This document shows positions 44,050-55,188 of a DNA stretch of 64,000 nt, in pieces. Below the pieces are notes generated by a model that saw only the letters and a list, made by a program, of their open reading frames with translations, ran no database searches and was not told the DNA's origin. This DNA comes from Norana najaformis (taxonomy: Eukaryota; Annelida; Clitellata; Crassiclitellata; Hormogastridae): assembly GCA_964023275.1 (NCBI GenBank), contig OZ029929.1:6549935-6613934 (forward strand). Reading direction: 5' to 3'. Made by a program: the position numbers and the translations under genes. How positions within the stretch are numbered: position 1 is the first letter of the stretch; each line of letters starts with the position of its first letter.

Positions 44050-45230
44050 TAACATTCCAAGGCCTTCGTCTTTGTAAGTGTCGATATATATGTATACACA
44101 TATCAAAGAGGTGCTATATAAATTGATTATATATAATATAGGACTAGTGTTAATTTCAAGCCCGTTTAAAGAGTATATGTATTTAGAATATAAGCGCTTG
44201 CGTGTGCTTAATTGAAATTGAAGAGTCCATGCCTTAGTTGTACACACGGTTTCAAGCGCTTGAATTCTTGTCGTAATTAATACAAGTAGATGTCATGTAG
44301 ATACCGTTGACATTGACGAGATAATTAGAGCCTCTTCAGGTATCTACTCAAAAGGGGGACCTCTTGCAAGAGTCACCCCTAGACCTATCGTCTGTTATAA
44401 ACGCATCCGAAAATAGTCGTTGCAAAATGGTTTCTCATTTACTTATTCATTCACTCAGTTTCAATGACTTTAAATTTTTACTTGTTTCACAGCTTTTTAA
44501 ATTTTATTTTCCAATCTCTGTTTTTGCAAGGCCACGAAAGCAAATTGTTTATTCACGCATTAATTAATATCATTATCAAGTATTTAGTGTATATGGCTTG
44601 CGTGTGTGCTTAATTGAAGAGTGTATGCCATGCACATATATGGTGTGTATATGCAGTGAAATTGTTTATACGCCTGAGATATATGGTAAAACTATTGAAA
44701 ATATTGATTGAAGAGTCTAAGGCAAAGGTTTGCCACATAAATTGAGTATATATGCACTTGTGTGTGCTTAATTGAAGAGTCTATGCCTTACTTTTACACA
44801 CGGTTTCAAACGCTGAATGTCATGTAAATACCGTTGACATTGAGCGGTTAATTATTTAGCGCATCATCAGGTTATCAACTCATAAGCGGGACATCAGGAA
44901 AGCGCCACATCTAGATCTACTAGACCTAGCGTCTATTATAAAAGTACCAGCGTAGCCGTGCCTAGTTGATTCGGTCAATAATTCAGTTAAATAAAAACTT
45001 GATCAATTGCATCAAACAGTTTCTACAGTTCTACACAATAACTGAAGAATAATGGCTGGTTGAACTGCATCCAAAATAGTCGTTGCAGAATGGTTTTTTA
45101 TTCACTTACTCAATTTTCAATGTCTTTCCGTTTTTACTTGCCTGACAGCTTTTTTATTTTCCATTCTCGGTTAATTCTACTTTCTGAAAGTATTTTCTTG
45201 ATTCCTTTGAACAGATGAGAGAAGATGGAC
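44050..45230. repeat. Segmental duplication with gctatataaattga units, copies 1 and 2
   Basis: 44095-44515 and 44700-45165 share, in order, 'gtgctatataaattga', 'gcttgtgtgtgcttaattgaagagt', 'taccgttgacattga', 'atcaggt(t)atc(a/t)actca', 'cctatcgtctgttataaa', 'ccgaaaatagtcgttgcaaaatgg' and 'ttcaatgacttt'. A third copy of the units continues at 45340-45560 and 47887-48570. Confidence 0.8.
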
Positions 45231-45302
45231 ACCACGCAAGAGTCGCAGTAGCTCCTCCTCGCATTGGAATGAGGCCCATGACCCACCAGAAAGACAGCAG
45301 TA
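45215..45302 (+). CDS. Candidate coding exon (host gene, unidentified)
   Basis: 88 bases between a good acceptor (tattttcttgattcctttgaacag) and a perfect donor (TA|GTAAGT). The frame beginning at its first ATG is open: MREDGHHARVAVAPPRIGMR, then PMTHQKDSS. One base is left over, which joins in phase to the candidate exon at 48653 (RRAAVFDETAVIGI, stop). I do not recognise the product. The exon lies in the duplicated segment just before the hAT insertion. Confidence 0.35.
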
Positions 45303-45339
45303 GTAAGTGAACTTGTAATTTTACAATATTTCCCCTATA

Positions 45340-45567
45340 TAAATGATTATATGTGCGCTTGTGCTTAATTGAAGCGTCTAAGGCAAAGGGATGCTATACA
45401 AAATTGAGTGTGTATGGAGGCTTAGTGTTTATTTCAAGCTTGTGTAAAGGGTATGTGTATTTGTGCGTGCTTAACTGGAGTCGAGGCAAAGGGGTGCTAC
45501 ATAAATTGATTAAACTGTAATCCTAGTGTTAATTTCAAACTTGTTTATAGGGTATGTGTATTTCGAG
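45340..45567. repeat. Third block of the gctatataaattga repeat, up to the hAT element
   Basis: Several units of 'tgcttaattgaagcgtctaaggcaaaggg' and 'tgctacataaattgat'. The last eight bases, atttcgag (45560-45567), are the target site of the hAT insertion. Confidence 0.8.
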
Positions 45568-47886
45568 CAGGGGGGTCGATCATATGGGTGCCCCTGGGGC
45601 CCGGGCCCCGGCAATATTTTGAGCCTGGGGGCCCGGCCATTGGCTGGGCCCCGCAATATTTTAGCTGTAAAATAGGTAGGCCTACAAGGCAGCTCTGGAC
45701 TGACAATTTTAGTTGTCAGTCTTCACTTTAAGACGTGAGTAAACAATGCCATCCGTAATTTCCAATTGTACCTCTCTAGGTATTGCTGTCTATGCCTACT
45801 TTTGCTTAGGTAGACAAACGGACAGATAGAAAGACAGACGCATGAATATGTACTACAACAGTACATATGCACTTATAATTATACGCATGTCGACCAAGCG
45901 AACGGAGTCACAGGCAGTCACACATGCATACTTAAGCCGCACAGGTCGCCAGAGGGCACAGAGCTATAGCAAGATTTGACAGAACCCCGAAAAATTAATG
46001 GAATGCAGGTCATACAACTTGCCCTCACATCAAGGCCATCGCCATCTGGATGTCATCTTTGACCAGTCAGGCAGTACTAAGGGGTGTAAGCCGACCCGCT
46101 AAATTAGTCTCTTCAGATACAAAATCATATACATGTACCTTATGTGCATATGGTTTTGTAAATATGGGGTGGATACATATATATCCATATTCGTATAGTC
46201 GCCCTTTATAATTATAATCCCATACACAGTCTCTGCATCGCTTGCCGAAGAAAGATTCCTCTCTTAACTATCTGAATATAAGATTTCGTTAATTTTGAAC
46301 AAGTAAAATTTTAGGCACATTGTGTTTGGATTTGGTGATACGAAAATAGATAAATTTGGTATAAAACGGAAACGACTAGATGACAGTATTGATGGTGAAA
46401 TTGCACTTGTGGAGGTAGGCTCATCAGCTTTTCATCACTGTTTGGTGTAGATGCAATGAGATGAAATTGAAAGCCAGTAACTTAGTTTCCCAGGGTTCAA
46501 CTCCAAGTATAGAAAATTTTCCTAGTTGACTCAACTATCCATGCCATCTGTATAGGTACAAGAAAAGAATCAAGTAAATGGATTATATAGTGCTTCATTG
46601 TGTTGACATCTGCATGCATTTAAAGCAAGTGACTCAACTCTGTTCTGACAGTACAGTCTTAAACCAAGTTCAGTCATGGATGGCAGAAAATGGATTGCTC
46701 TTAAACCCATCCTAAACTGAGTTTTTCCTTTTTGGAACCTCACAGCAACTGAATAAATTTAATTCTCTGACTTCTGTCCATCTAGGCAATTTGGGTGTTG
46801 TATTTGACTCCAACCTGTCATTCAAAGATTATATTAATTCTATATGGAGACCTGACCACTACCACATTCGTGATATCATTAGGATTAGGCTCCACATTCC
46901 CTTCTCTGCCCTGGTTTGTTTGGCTAATACCCTAATCTCCTGCCGTCTTGACTACTGCAACTCGCTTCTTACTGGCATTTTCTAAAGCTAAATGTTGAAG
47001 CTTCAAAGAGTCCAATATGCATTAGCAAGAGCTATCACTAAAACTCCAAACATGATCATATATCACAAATCTTAAATGCGTTGCATGGTTGCCCATAGCA
47101 ACGCGCATTTTGTTCAAGACTGGACTAATTGTATAAAAGACCATACATTTCAGCCAGCCTCACTATCTTCGCTGTGTACTGACTCCCAAGACTTATCTCT
47201 ACCCGACCAGGTCTTCTAGCTATCTAAATCTGACTATTCCGTGGACAAGAACAGCTCTTGGAAGGCGTGCCTTTTCTGTCGCTGGCCCTAGACTCTGTAA
47301 CTCTCTTCCGGCAAATGTTCGCTCGGCAAAGTCTGTTTCGGCCTTCAGATCTCGACTAAAAACTCACCTCTTCCAGAACTCATTTTCTCCATAGCCTGTC
47401 TCTGTCTTCTGGGCTCCTCTTAGGCTTTTCAACCCGGACTTACCATAGAATTTGGCTTGGACAATGATTTTGTTTAGCAGCGACCATCGACTGATGCCTT
47501 GAGCATTATTACAGTGGCGCTGTAGAAGTTCTGAGATTAGATTAGAGTGATAAAAAGTGAAGTAGATGACAGGTAACCTGAAACCTACAATAGCGCTAAG
47601 TTTGCTAGAAGAAGCACAATCAGGAAGAACATTTTCGGCAAGTTCATTGTTGAATAAATAATTATGTGCTCATATTGCGCTGCTTTAGCATTACTGCCAT
47701 ATGACTGCTGTGTATGCCTAAGTTGACATTCCACTGTAAATAATATTAGCGACATTTCTCATTGTTTGTCTTCCGAGCTTTGGGCTGCGTACAGGGGCTT
47801 TGCGCCTGATATCCAATAGAGCTTCGCATCCAGACCCCACTATAGGCCCGGGCCCCCCCAATGTTTACGACGGATCGACGCCTCTG
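45568..47886 (+). mobile_element. hAT-family DNA transposon, 2319 bp, interrupted
   Basis: Left end caggggggtcgatc and right end (reversed) cagaggcgtcgatcc form the terminal inverted repeats; both sides then carry gggcccgggcc. The 8-bp duplication atttcgag lies at 45560-45567 and 47887-47894, diagnostic of hAT. At about 46226-46290 the frame TVSASLAEERFLS...LSEYKIS matches the start of the hAT C-terminal dimerisation domain, interrupted by a stop. A LINE (46630-47545) has inserted into it. The transposase is otherwise lost. Confidence 0.88.
46630..47545 (+). mobile_element. L2-type LINE fragment nested in the hAT element
   Basis: VLNQVQSWMAENGLLLNPS, NLGVVFDSNLSFKDYI, DIIRIRLHIPFSALVC and SCRLDYCNSLLTG are the stretch after the reverse transcriptase active site. 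Further on come ITKTPNMI and GRRAFSVAGPRLCNSLPANVR. The end 'agtggcgctgtagaagttctgagattagattagag' is the 3' end. Several frame changes. Confidence 0.85.
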
Positions 47887-48570
47887 ATTTCGAGTATATA
47901 TGCGGTTGTGTGTTTCTGTGTGCTTAGTTGAAGATTTTAAGGCAATGGGGTGTTATATAAATTGATAAGCCCAGTGAGTATTTACAGAGTATATATGTGC
48001 CTGTATGTGCTTAAATGAAGCATCATTTGGAATATAGGTGTGCATAATTTAGGTCTAAGGCAAAGGGGGTGCTATATAAATCGACTGATTGCTTATGTGT
48101 ATTTAGAGTTTATGTGCGCTTGCTTATGTGTGCTTAATTGAAGCATCTTAGGCAAAGGAGTGCTATATAAAATGAATGTAGTTGGAGGTATATATGCGCT
48201 TGTTTTTGTGTGCTTAACTGAAGCGTATAAAGGCAAAGGGGTGCTATATAAATTGATAGTATATATGGGCTAGTATGTTTCTGTGTGCTTAGTTGAAGAA
48301 TCTAAGGCAAAGGGGTGCTTTATAAATTGATAAGCCTAGTAGTGTTAATTAATTTCAAGCATGCTTAAAACATCTAAGTTTGGAATATAGGTGCGCATAA
48401 TTTAAGTCTAAGGAGAGAGGCCTAGTGTTAATTCAAAGTGCTTGTTCGTGTGTATATTTAATAATGGTGCCGAAAATAGTCATTGATTGCAAAATGGTTT
48501 TCAATAATTTATTCATTCACTCGCTCATTTTTTATTTTATTTTTGCTTGCTGATCAGAGAAGATGTCTTA
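47887..48570. repeat. gctatataaattga repeat after the hAT element
   Basis: Six to seven units of about 90-110 bp built from 'gcgcttgtttttgtgtgcttaactgaagcgt', 'aaggcaaaggggtgctatataaattgat' and 'tagtgttaatt'. Ends with 'gccgaaaatagtcattgattgcaaaatgg', as in copies 1 and 2. Confidence 0.85.
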
Positions 48571-48652
48571 TATGCTAAAATTAATCAGTGCTTAAAATCT
48601 ACTACTATACATGTTAAGTAACTGTTTTTTTTTGGTATTCTTCATTTTTTAG

Positions 48653-48756
48653 GAAGAGCTGCTGTATTCGACGAAACCGCTGTCATTGGGATTTAAAACA
48701 CCCTTGAGCCGGACACGAACGAATTTGTCTAGTTTTGAATATTTCTTCTAATAAAT
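48653..48756 (+). CDS. Candidate terminal exon (host gene, unidentified)
   Basis: A strong acceptor (tttttttttggtattcttcattttttag) precedes a short frame RAAVFDETAVIGI ending in TAA at 48692-48694, and AATAAA lies at 48751-48756. It joins in phase to 45215-45302. The two would be separated by a 3.35-kb intron holding the hAT element. Support is splice-site and phase only. Confidence 0.33.
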
Positions 48757-48774
48757 TTCTTCTTGAAGAAATTT

Positions 48775-48880
48775 GATGGGTTTCTGGTTCGGGCGTGCTG
48801 ACTGCGTGTAACGACCCCCCCCTGCCAAGCAGCAGAATTTGGTATCCGGCAAGTCCTGCAATGGCTGGCCATTCGTCATC
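48775..48880 (+). repeat. Type-A SINE fragment
   Basis: tgactgcgtgtaacgacc, 'ctgccaagcagcagaatttggtat' and 'ggcaagtcctgcaatggc' match the type-A body. The tRNA head is mostly missing. Confidence 0.6.
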
Positions 48881-48899
48881 TGAACGGACACATCAAGGA

Positions 48900-49364
48900 A
48901 GCAGCATAAACTAAGTAAGTTCCAAGGCCGGAGAGGATCTCTCTCTCTCTCTCTCTCTCTGTCTAAGTCTTCAAAGCCATCGACTGCGACGCAGTCGATG
49001 ACCTTGAAAGACTTAGTTTATTTTGGCTCGGCTCTCTCTCTCTCTTTCTCTTTCTCCTCCTCTTCCTCCCTCTCTCCTCCTCTCTCCCTCTCTCCTTGGC
49101 ACTTTGCCAAGGAGAGAGGGAGGAAGAGGAGGAGAGAGGGAGAAAGAGAAAGCTCTCTCCTCCTCTTCCTCCCTCTCTCCTTGGCAAAGTGCCAAGGAGA
49201 GAGGGAGGAAGAGGAGGAGAAAGAGAAAGAGAGAGCCGAGCCAAAATAAACTAAGTCTTTCAAGGTCATCGACTGCGTCGCAGTCGATGATGGCTTTGAA
49301 GACTTAGACAGAGAGAGAGAGAGAGGCCTCTCCGGCCTTTGGAACTTACTTAGTTTATGCTGCT
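48900..49364. repeat. 465-bp near-perfect palindrome (foldback)
   Basis: The first half (agcagcataaactaagtaag...) is the reverse complement of the second (...cttacttagtttatgctgct), centred at about 49132. Smaller palindromes lie inside each arm (catcgactgcgacgcagtcgatg near 48977-48999, ccttggcactttgccaagg near 49096-49114), and the core is polypurine/polypyrimidine. Arms differ by a few indels, so it is not a simple duplicate of one strand. No transposase. Confidence 0.92.
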
Positions 49365-49534
49365 AGGTCCTGGACACGGGTCTCTTACTCCAGCTGAAGA
49401 AGATCGTCACTGGTCTCCATATCCAAACCAATCTAGGTAGACATTAACATAAAGCAAACGATTACACATATGACAAAACAGCTCAGCTCTTAAAGGGAAA
49501 AAAGAAAGGAAGAGAGACACAGAGAGAAAGCACG

Positions 49535-49660
49535 AATGCAGGCTAGCAATGAAATCGGTAGCAATGCAAGTAACATGCAGGCTAGGTAGGAATGAAATCA
49601 GTAGAAATGCAAGCAAGCACACAGGCATTCAATTAAGTCAGTAGCAATGCAAGCAAGCAC
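49535..49660. repeat. Outlying block of the GCTAGC minisatellite
   Basis: Three units of 'aggctagcaatgaaatcagtagcaatgcaagcaagcac', the same as the main array at 50970-51860. Confidence 0.85.
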
Positions 49661-49879
49661 GCTTGTTATTTCAGTCCCCCACATATGTGAAAAACAGCAC
49701 ACAGCATACATACACAAGAAAGAGAGACACAGAGATAGACACTTTCAAACCAATTACTACTAGGCTCGGCTCGCTCTCTCTTTCTGACCCTTGGACTGAT
49801 GGTGAGAGCAAGCACCTAGGCACACAGGCAAGCAAGCTTGGGAAGGAATGAAGATCTAAACCTAAACGTGGAAATAACA

Positions 49880-50830
49880 CGCTGAATTTCTAAAAAAAAA
49901 TCTACTCTGACATTAAGCGAATACAATTCAACAAGGGTAAAAGGATCCAATGGATGTCACAGGGGCCAGAAAATTGTTTCTAGTGTGGTGGCGCATATGG
50001 AATTTCCTGAAAATCTGATCCCTCCGTACAAAATGGCGAGCGATGAAAGAATTCAGATAAAAACTAGAAGCTGGATTGCTAAAACCATATGCCATCTGGC
50101 GAATGGAATTTAACTAGAATCATTAAGATCATTTATCATGATTCTTTCACCACTCGCCATTTTGTGCGAATTTTCTGAGGAGAGAGAGAGAGCTGCATTG
50201 ATCCCTATTAAGAAGATCCGGAAGAAGAAGAGTTGGGGAGGAAAAAAATCTACGCTAAACCGTACCTGCGTTCTGACGACTGTCCTGTGAGAAGAGGATC
50301 AGGAACAGTGGCTACTAGGAACAGTTGAAACTCCAGCTGAAGATCATCACCTGACTTCTCCGACTGCAAACCAATCTAGATAGACATCAACATAAAGCAA
50401 GTTACCACACATTCATTTAGCCCCTTTCAATGACAAACAGCATAAAGACATAATTATGAGTAATGTTTGCCTCGAATACAATTTAACATGCGTAAAAGGA
50501 TCCACTGAATGAAGGATATTTCACATCGGCTCAAAAACTACGCGAAAACCAATAAACTGTTTCTAGTGTGGCCGTGCAAAAGGAATGTCCTGAAAATTTC
50601 ATTCCTTCGTACAAAATGGCGAGCGATGAAAAAATCTATAAACCATTAGAAGCTGGACTGCTAAAATCAACTGCCATCTGGCGAATGCAATTTAACTAGA
50701 AGAATTAATGTATTAGCTAGACGGCAGAAGAACATTTATCAATCCAGCTTCGCGTACACATATTAATGATTCTTTCATCGCACGCTGTTTTGTGCGAATT
50801 TATTCATGTATCGAAATTTCAGGAAAATTT
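49880..50830. repeat. Dispersed repeat, two copies
   Basis: 49880-50200 and 50450-50830 share 'gcgaatacaattcaaca...gtaaaaggatcca', 'gtttctagtgtgg', 'ccgtacaaaatggcgagcgatga', 'aagctggattgctaaaa' and 'gccatctggcgaatg'. A partial third copy is at 51895-51995. The family is unknown to me. Confidence 0.8.
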
Positions 50831-50832
50831 AT

Positions 50833-50836
<4 letters not shown>

Positions 50837-50900
<64 letters not shown>
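50837..50900. repeat. (GA)n dinucleotide array
   Basis: About 30 perfect ga copies. A related (CT)n/(GA)n pair borders the palindrome at 48938-48961 and 49311-49325. Confidence 0.98.
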
Positions 50901-50903
<3 letters not shown>

Positions 50904-50969
50904 GAGTGACTGGCTCAAATACTACGTTAAAAACGATCAGCCACCGTCTCATTGAAGTACAGTAATTCT

Positions 50970-51860
50970 AATTCAGGCTAGCAATGAAATCAATAGCAAT
51001 GAAATCGTAATTACAAGATTTCTACAGGCTAGCAATGAAATCAGTAGCAGATCAAAAGCAAGGAAGCATGCTGGCTAGCAGTGAAATCAGTAGCAATGCA
51101 AGCAAGCATGCACAGGCTAGCAATGAAATCAGTAGCAATGCACGGAACACACAGGCTAGCAATGAAATCAGTAGCAATGCAAGCAAGCAAACACGCAGTC
51201 TAGGAATGAAATCAGAAGAAATGTAAGCACCCAGGCTAGCAATGAAATCAGTGGCAACGCAAGCAAGCATGTAGGCTAGCAAAGCAAGCATGTAGGCTAG
51301 CAATGCAAGCAAGCAAGCACGCAGGCTAGGAATGAAATCAGTAGCAATGCAAGCAAGCATGCACAGGCTAGGAATGAAATCAGTAGCAATGCAAGCAAGC
51401 AAGCACGCAGTCTAGGAGTGAAATCAGAAGAAATGTAAGCACCCAGGCTAGCAGTGAAATCAGTGGCAACGCAAGCAAGCATGTAGACTAGCAAAGCAAA
51501 CATGTAGACTAGCATTGCAAGCAAGCAAGCAAGCACGCAGGCTAGCGATGAAATCAGTAGCAATGCAAGCAAGCAAGCACGCAGTCTAGGAGTGAAATCA
51601 GAAGAAATGTAAGCACCCAGGCTAGCAGTGAAATCAGTGGCAACGCAAGCAAGCATGTAGACTAGCAAAGCAAACATGTAGACTAGCATTGCAAGCAAGC
51701 AAGCAAGCACGCAGGCTAGCGAAGAAATCAGTAGCAATGCAAGCATGCATGCAGGCTAGCAATGAAATCAGTAGCAATGCAAGCAAGCAAGCACGCAGGC
51801 TAGGAATGAAATCAGTAGCAATGCAAGCAACATGCAGGCTAGTAATGAAATCATTTCACC
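50970..51860. repeat. GCTAGC minisatellite with higher-order structure
   Basis: About 38-42-bp units 'aggctagcaatgaaatcagtagcaatgcaagcaagcacgc'. From 51400 a larger unit of about 175 bp (with 'gtctaggagtgaaatcagaagaaatgtaagcaccc' and 'catgtagactagcaaagcaaa') is repeated almost exactly at 51400-51560 and 51570-51730. Cys/Leu/Ala-rich minus-strand frames and Ser/Asn/Ala-rich plus frames are artefacts. Confidence 0.95.
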
Positions 51861-52009
51861 GTGGAAATCTAATTTTCTGATATTCAGAGTCCTCCATAAT
51901 TTTGTAAACGAGATGCTCAATTTCTAAAAAATCTACTGACATTTAGCGAATACAATTTAACATGCGTAAAAGGATCCACTGAATGAAGGATATTTGAAAA
52001 AATTTATAT

Positions 52010-52710
52010 TTTTACAATTGTTATCTGTGAAACAGATTTCTGATTGAAATATGGTCATGTAAAATAGGTAAAACAGTAATGAATTGTATATGTTAGAAAC
52101 AGCTTGAAGAGTACTTTCATGGGATATCATTTTGCTTCCGTGATGTCTTCCATCACAAAAATGCAGTTGAAAAACAATTTCTTACAGTTTAGCGGTTCAC
52201 GAATGTAAAAAGACTCGTTTTATAACTGCAATTTTTGTGATAGAAAGCATCATGTAAGCAAAATGAGCTCAGTACCATATGAAAGTACTCCTCATAGTGT
52301 GCAATACATTACTTTGCTACCTATCCTACATGACCATATTTCCGCCAGAAATCTGTTTAACAGATTGCGAATATCAAAAAACCCGTTTTCAACAGTGTTT
52401 TTATGATGGAAAGCGTCGTGTAACCAAAATGTAATTAGTATCACATGAAAGTACTCTACAAGGCCTTTCTAACAGTGTGCAGTACGTAACTATTTTACTT
52501 ATCCTACATGACCATATTTCACTCAGAAATCTGTTTAACAGTTTGCGAATGTAAAAAACTCGTTTTCAATTGCGTTTTTTTTATAGAAGGCATCATGAAA
52601 GCAAAATGATATTAGTATCACATTAAAGTACTCTTCAAGCCCTTCCAAATGGTGTGCAACACATTACTGTGCTACCTATCCCACGTGACCATATTTCCAC
52701 CGGAAGACGA
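52010..52710. repeat. About 190-bp tandem repeat with an inverted first unit
   Basis: Units at about 52200-52370, 52385-52545 and 52560-52705 read 'gcatcatgtaagcaaaatga', 'tatgaaagtactc', 'acctatcctacatgaccatatttc' and 'agaaatctgtttaacag'. The first unit (52025-52175) is the reverse complement of the others. Confidence 0.85.
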
Positions 52711-53282
52711 CCTATCTTTTACTTTGTGCAGTTTTTAAGCGAGTCTAGCACATTCAGTTATTAGTTTAAAAACCTCAGAATGCATCAGATTATTAATCAA
52801 ATAGCCCACAACAAAGCCACAAACTTTTGGGGCTTTATATTTAAAACAAGCCAACCAGTGCTTGTTCAAATATTAATATTCGTACTGCCGAAATGAACAG
52901 ATTGCCATTTTCAATCTGGGCTAGGCTAATGGATAATACACCAAACTGCAAAATGTTTACATGGTTAGAATCTACTTCAAGAGATGATAGTCTGGTGAAG
53001 ATTTGACAGCTGTATCTAACATAATTCCTGAATTATTCGCAATCAAATATGCCCCAGAATTAAGTCGTTCACGAGCTGTCGCTACCCCCCTCCCCCGGTA
53101 TCTTGAACACCATGCAACATTAAGGGCTAATATTTTGCATGGCCTCCTAACATATGTTGACGTACAAACTGACCTAATATCATCAAATTCTGAGATGGTG
53201 TGGTGGGGACCATTGGTTGATTTGACATGGAATGACCCCTATTCTAAGTGTTCCCTATAGGTTGCTAGTAGAAGTGAAGTCT
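52711..53282. other. No gene recognised
   Basis: An 85-codon frame at 53003-53260 reads NIIPELFAIKYAPELSRSRAV with no known motif. Confidence 0.4.
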
Positions 53283-53375
53283 TTAAATAATTTCTGCGCT
53301 GGCAGGGATTTGAACCCCCAACGTCTGGGTTGACCCTTCAACACGCTGACCACTAGAATATCGCTCATCCCCAGC
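53283..53375 (-). repeat. tRNA-like SINE head
   Basis: Minus strand: gcgatattctagtggtcagcg (A box), gggggttcaaatccctgcc (B box and T-arm), then gcagaaatt. Same family as 525-800. The acceptor stem does not pair and there is no CCA-ready end, so it is not called as a tRNA gene. Confidence 0.6.
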
Positions 53376-53689
53376 AAAGACAAAACTCAATGAGAACTCA
53401 CAGATCAGTTGGCGTTGTGTTCTCATCGTCAGAAGAGTCCTGAAGGAGCGAAAACTGCCTCTTCCGCCATCAAATGGTTGGTACCCCGTTGCGCCCCCAA
53501 AGGTAGACGAGTTGACTGCTGACGTCCGACAGATGTTCTTAGAGCGACCACGCGACCCCGTTGGCGCCCAAGGTCGCTTTCAGACGGTCAACATCAGGTG
53601 GCGCCCGGTGACTGGCAACGTTCTTCGACTGGCGGTTGAACGGACACATCTGCTCACTGGCGCTGCCAGGTCTAGTAAATTATATATCG

Positions 53690-54010
53690 ATAAAAATTAA
53701 ATTTCAATAAAAATTAAAATATCAATAAAAATTAGAGTAAATATCAACTAAAATGAAAAATTAAACTAGATATCAATAAGAATTAAACTAAATTTCCATA
53801 AAAATAAAAGTTAATTTAATAAAAATCAAAGTACATTGCAATTAGTTTCATACTTAGTCAATAAAATTACAATTACATTTAAACCTGCATACTCGTTCAG
53901 TTACGGTTACTTTTGTGCTAATTACAATTACTTTGTCCGTTACAGTTGTAATTGTAATTGTAATCGCGAATTTTCATAGCGCCTCTTTAAGATAAACTCC
54001 ACTTTACTGA
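53690..54010. repeat. AT-rich tandem units and a repeat end
   Basis: 53690-53830: about 24-bp 'atatcaataaaaattaaa' units, six copies. 53935-54010: (ttgtaa)n followed by 'tcgcgaattttcatagcgcctctttaagataaactcc', as at 32420 and 18606. Confidence 0.75.
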
Positions 54011-54494
54011 CCTCGCACGCGTAATGCGTTTAACTAATAATTAATAAATAAATGAATAAACTTGTAACTGACCCATTAAGTCTATGACTTGATTGCGCTT
54101 TTTCACTAGAGGCCTCGTCGCTCCATTTTCTGGCTGCATCGTTCTTCGACTCTGAAAGATCCTTAACCGTCTGTCGCCCTCTCTTCTCTGACTGCCCTTC
54201 TTGAAAGACCTTCCCTTCACTGGGTCTTCTGTCTCATGATCCTGTGACCCTGGCACTCCCTCGATATCCCACGGCCGTAGACCGACTATCGTATGCAGCC
54301 TAAGCTTCGGCATTTAGGCCACCTACAAAAGGCTATTAGTTAAACACACGTCAGTGTTTGCATATTCCAACTATACAACTTATTTCTAAATGACAATGCC
54401 GTGTACACAACGGCAATCAATCGAGACAGCGTTCAGCAGTTCGTACCTTCAGTGACATTCGTCTGTCCAATATGTTGGGCTCTAAGTTTGTTGA

Positions 54495-54850
54495 ATAAAT
54501 GTAATGTACACGTTTTTCTACAGCGACCATATGGAATCGACCCTGCTCATTTTCCAATGAGTTTATCGGGTGAGATTCCTGATAATCCCCCGTTACCGAC
54601 GCCCGTTTCACGCATTCAAAACTGAAAACACTCCTCTTCCACAAATTCTATCCTGATTCTTCCTCTTCCCCTTATCTCACTTTCCGGTTCAATTCCAAAC
54701 ACTATCCACCACTGTCTGCCTGCCTGACTCTTGGGAACCGAACCCTTCCTGCCTCTCGATTTTATTTTCACTGAGCGCCTGTGAATAAGCTGGTTCCCGC
54801 TACTTAGCTTTCGTTCGGCGCTCGATCATACAATTACGATTGAATTAAGT
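54495..54850 (+). mobile_element. CR1-type LINE 3' end joined to a minus-strand type-B SINE end
   Basis: 54495-54595 is the reversed end of a type-B SINE (gtacacgtttttctacagcgacc, ccctgctcattttccaatga). 54600-54845 is a plus-strand CR1-type end (cattcaaaactgaaaacact, cactgagcgcctgtgaataagctggt, ttagctttcgttcggcgct). Confidence 0.75.
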
Positions 54851-55184
54851 TTTGGGGTAAAGTGGGTTAAATCTTCGCAGGGATTTATATCGTCCACCCT
54901 TTATACGCTCATACAGACCACAACGATACGTTATGCCGTATTATCGTAATATATTGGACAGCTTTTAAGGCAATCAAGTTGCAAACCGATTAATTAAGAG
55001 ACCAGCACAGGATTTATTTAGCTATTGTTTCGTTCGCTTCTGCGTACACATCCCGAAGAGGCGCTATATAAATGCTCTGAATGAATGAATGGCTAATAAA
55101 TGGATGAATGAATGAACGTGCAGCAGATGCTATAGATTTACCAACTCGCCATTGTATTGTCAACAGACAACAAAGCATATTAGT
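54851..55184. other. No gene recognised
   Basis: AT-rich spacer with a short gaatgaatg run (55077-55115). It ends at the TTAA that borders the piggyBac element. Confidence 0.5.
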
Positions 55185-55188
55185 TTAA

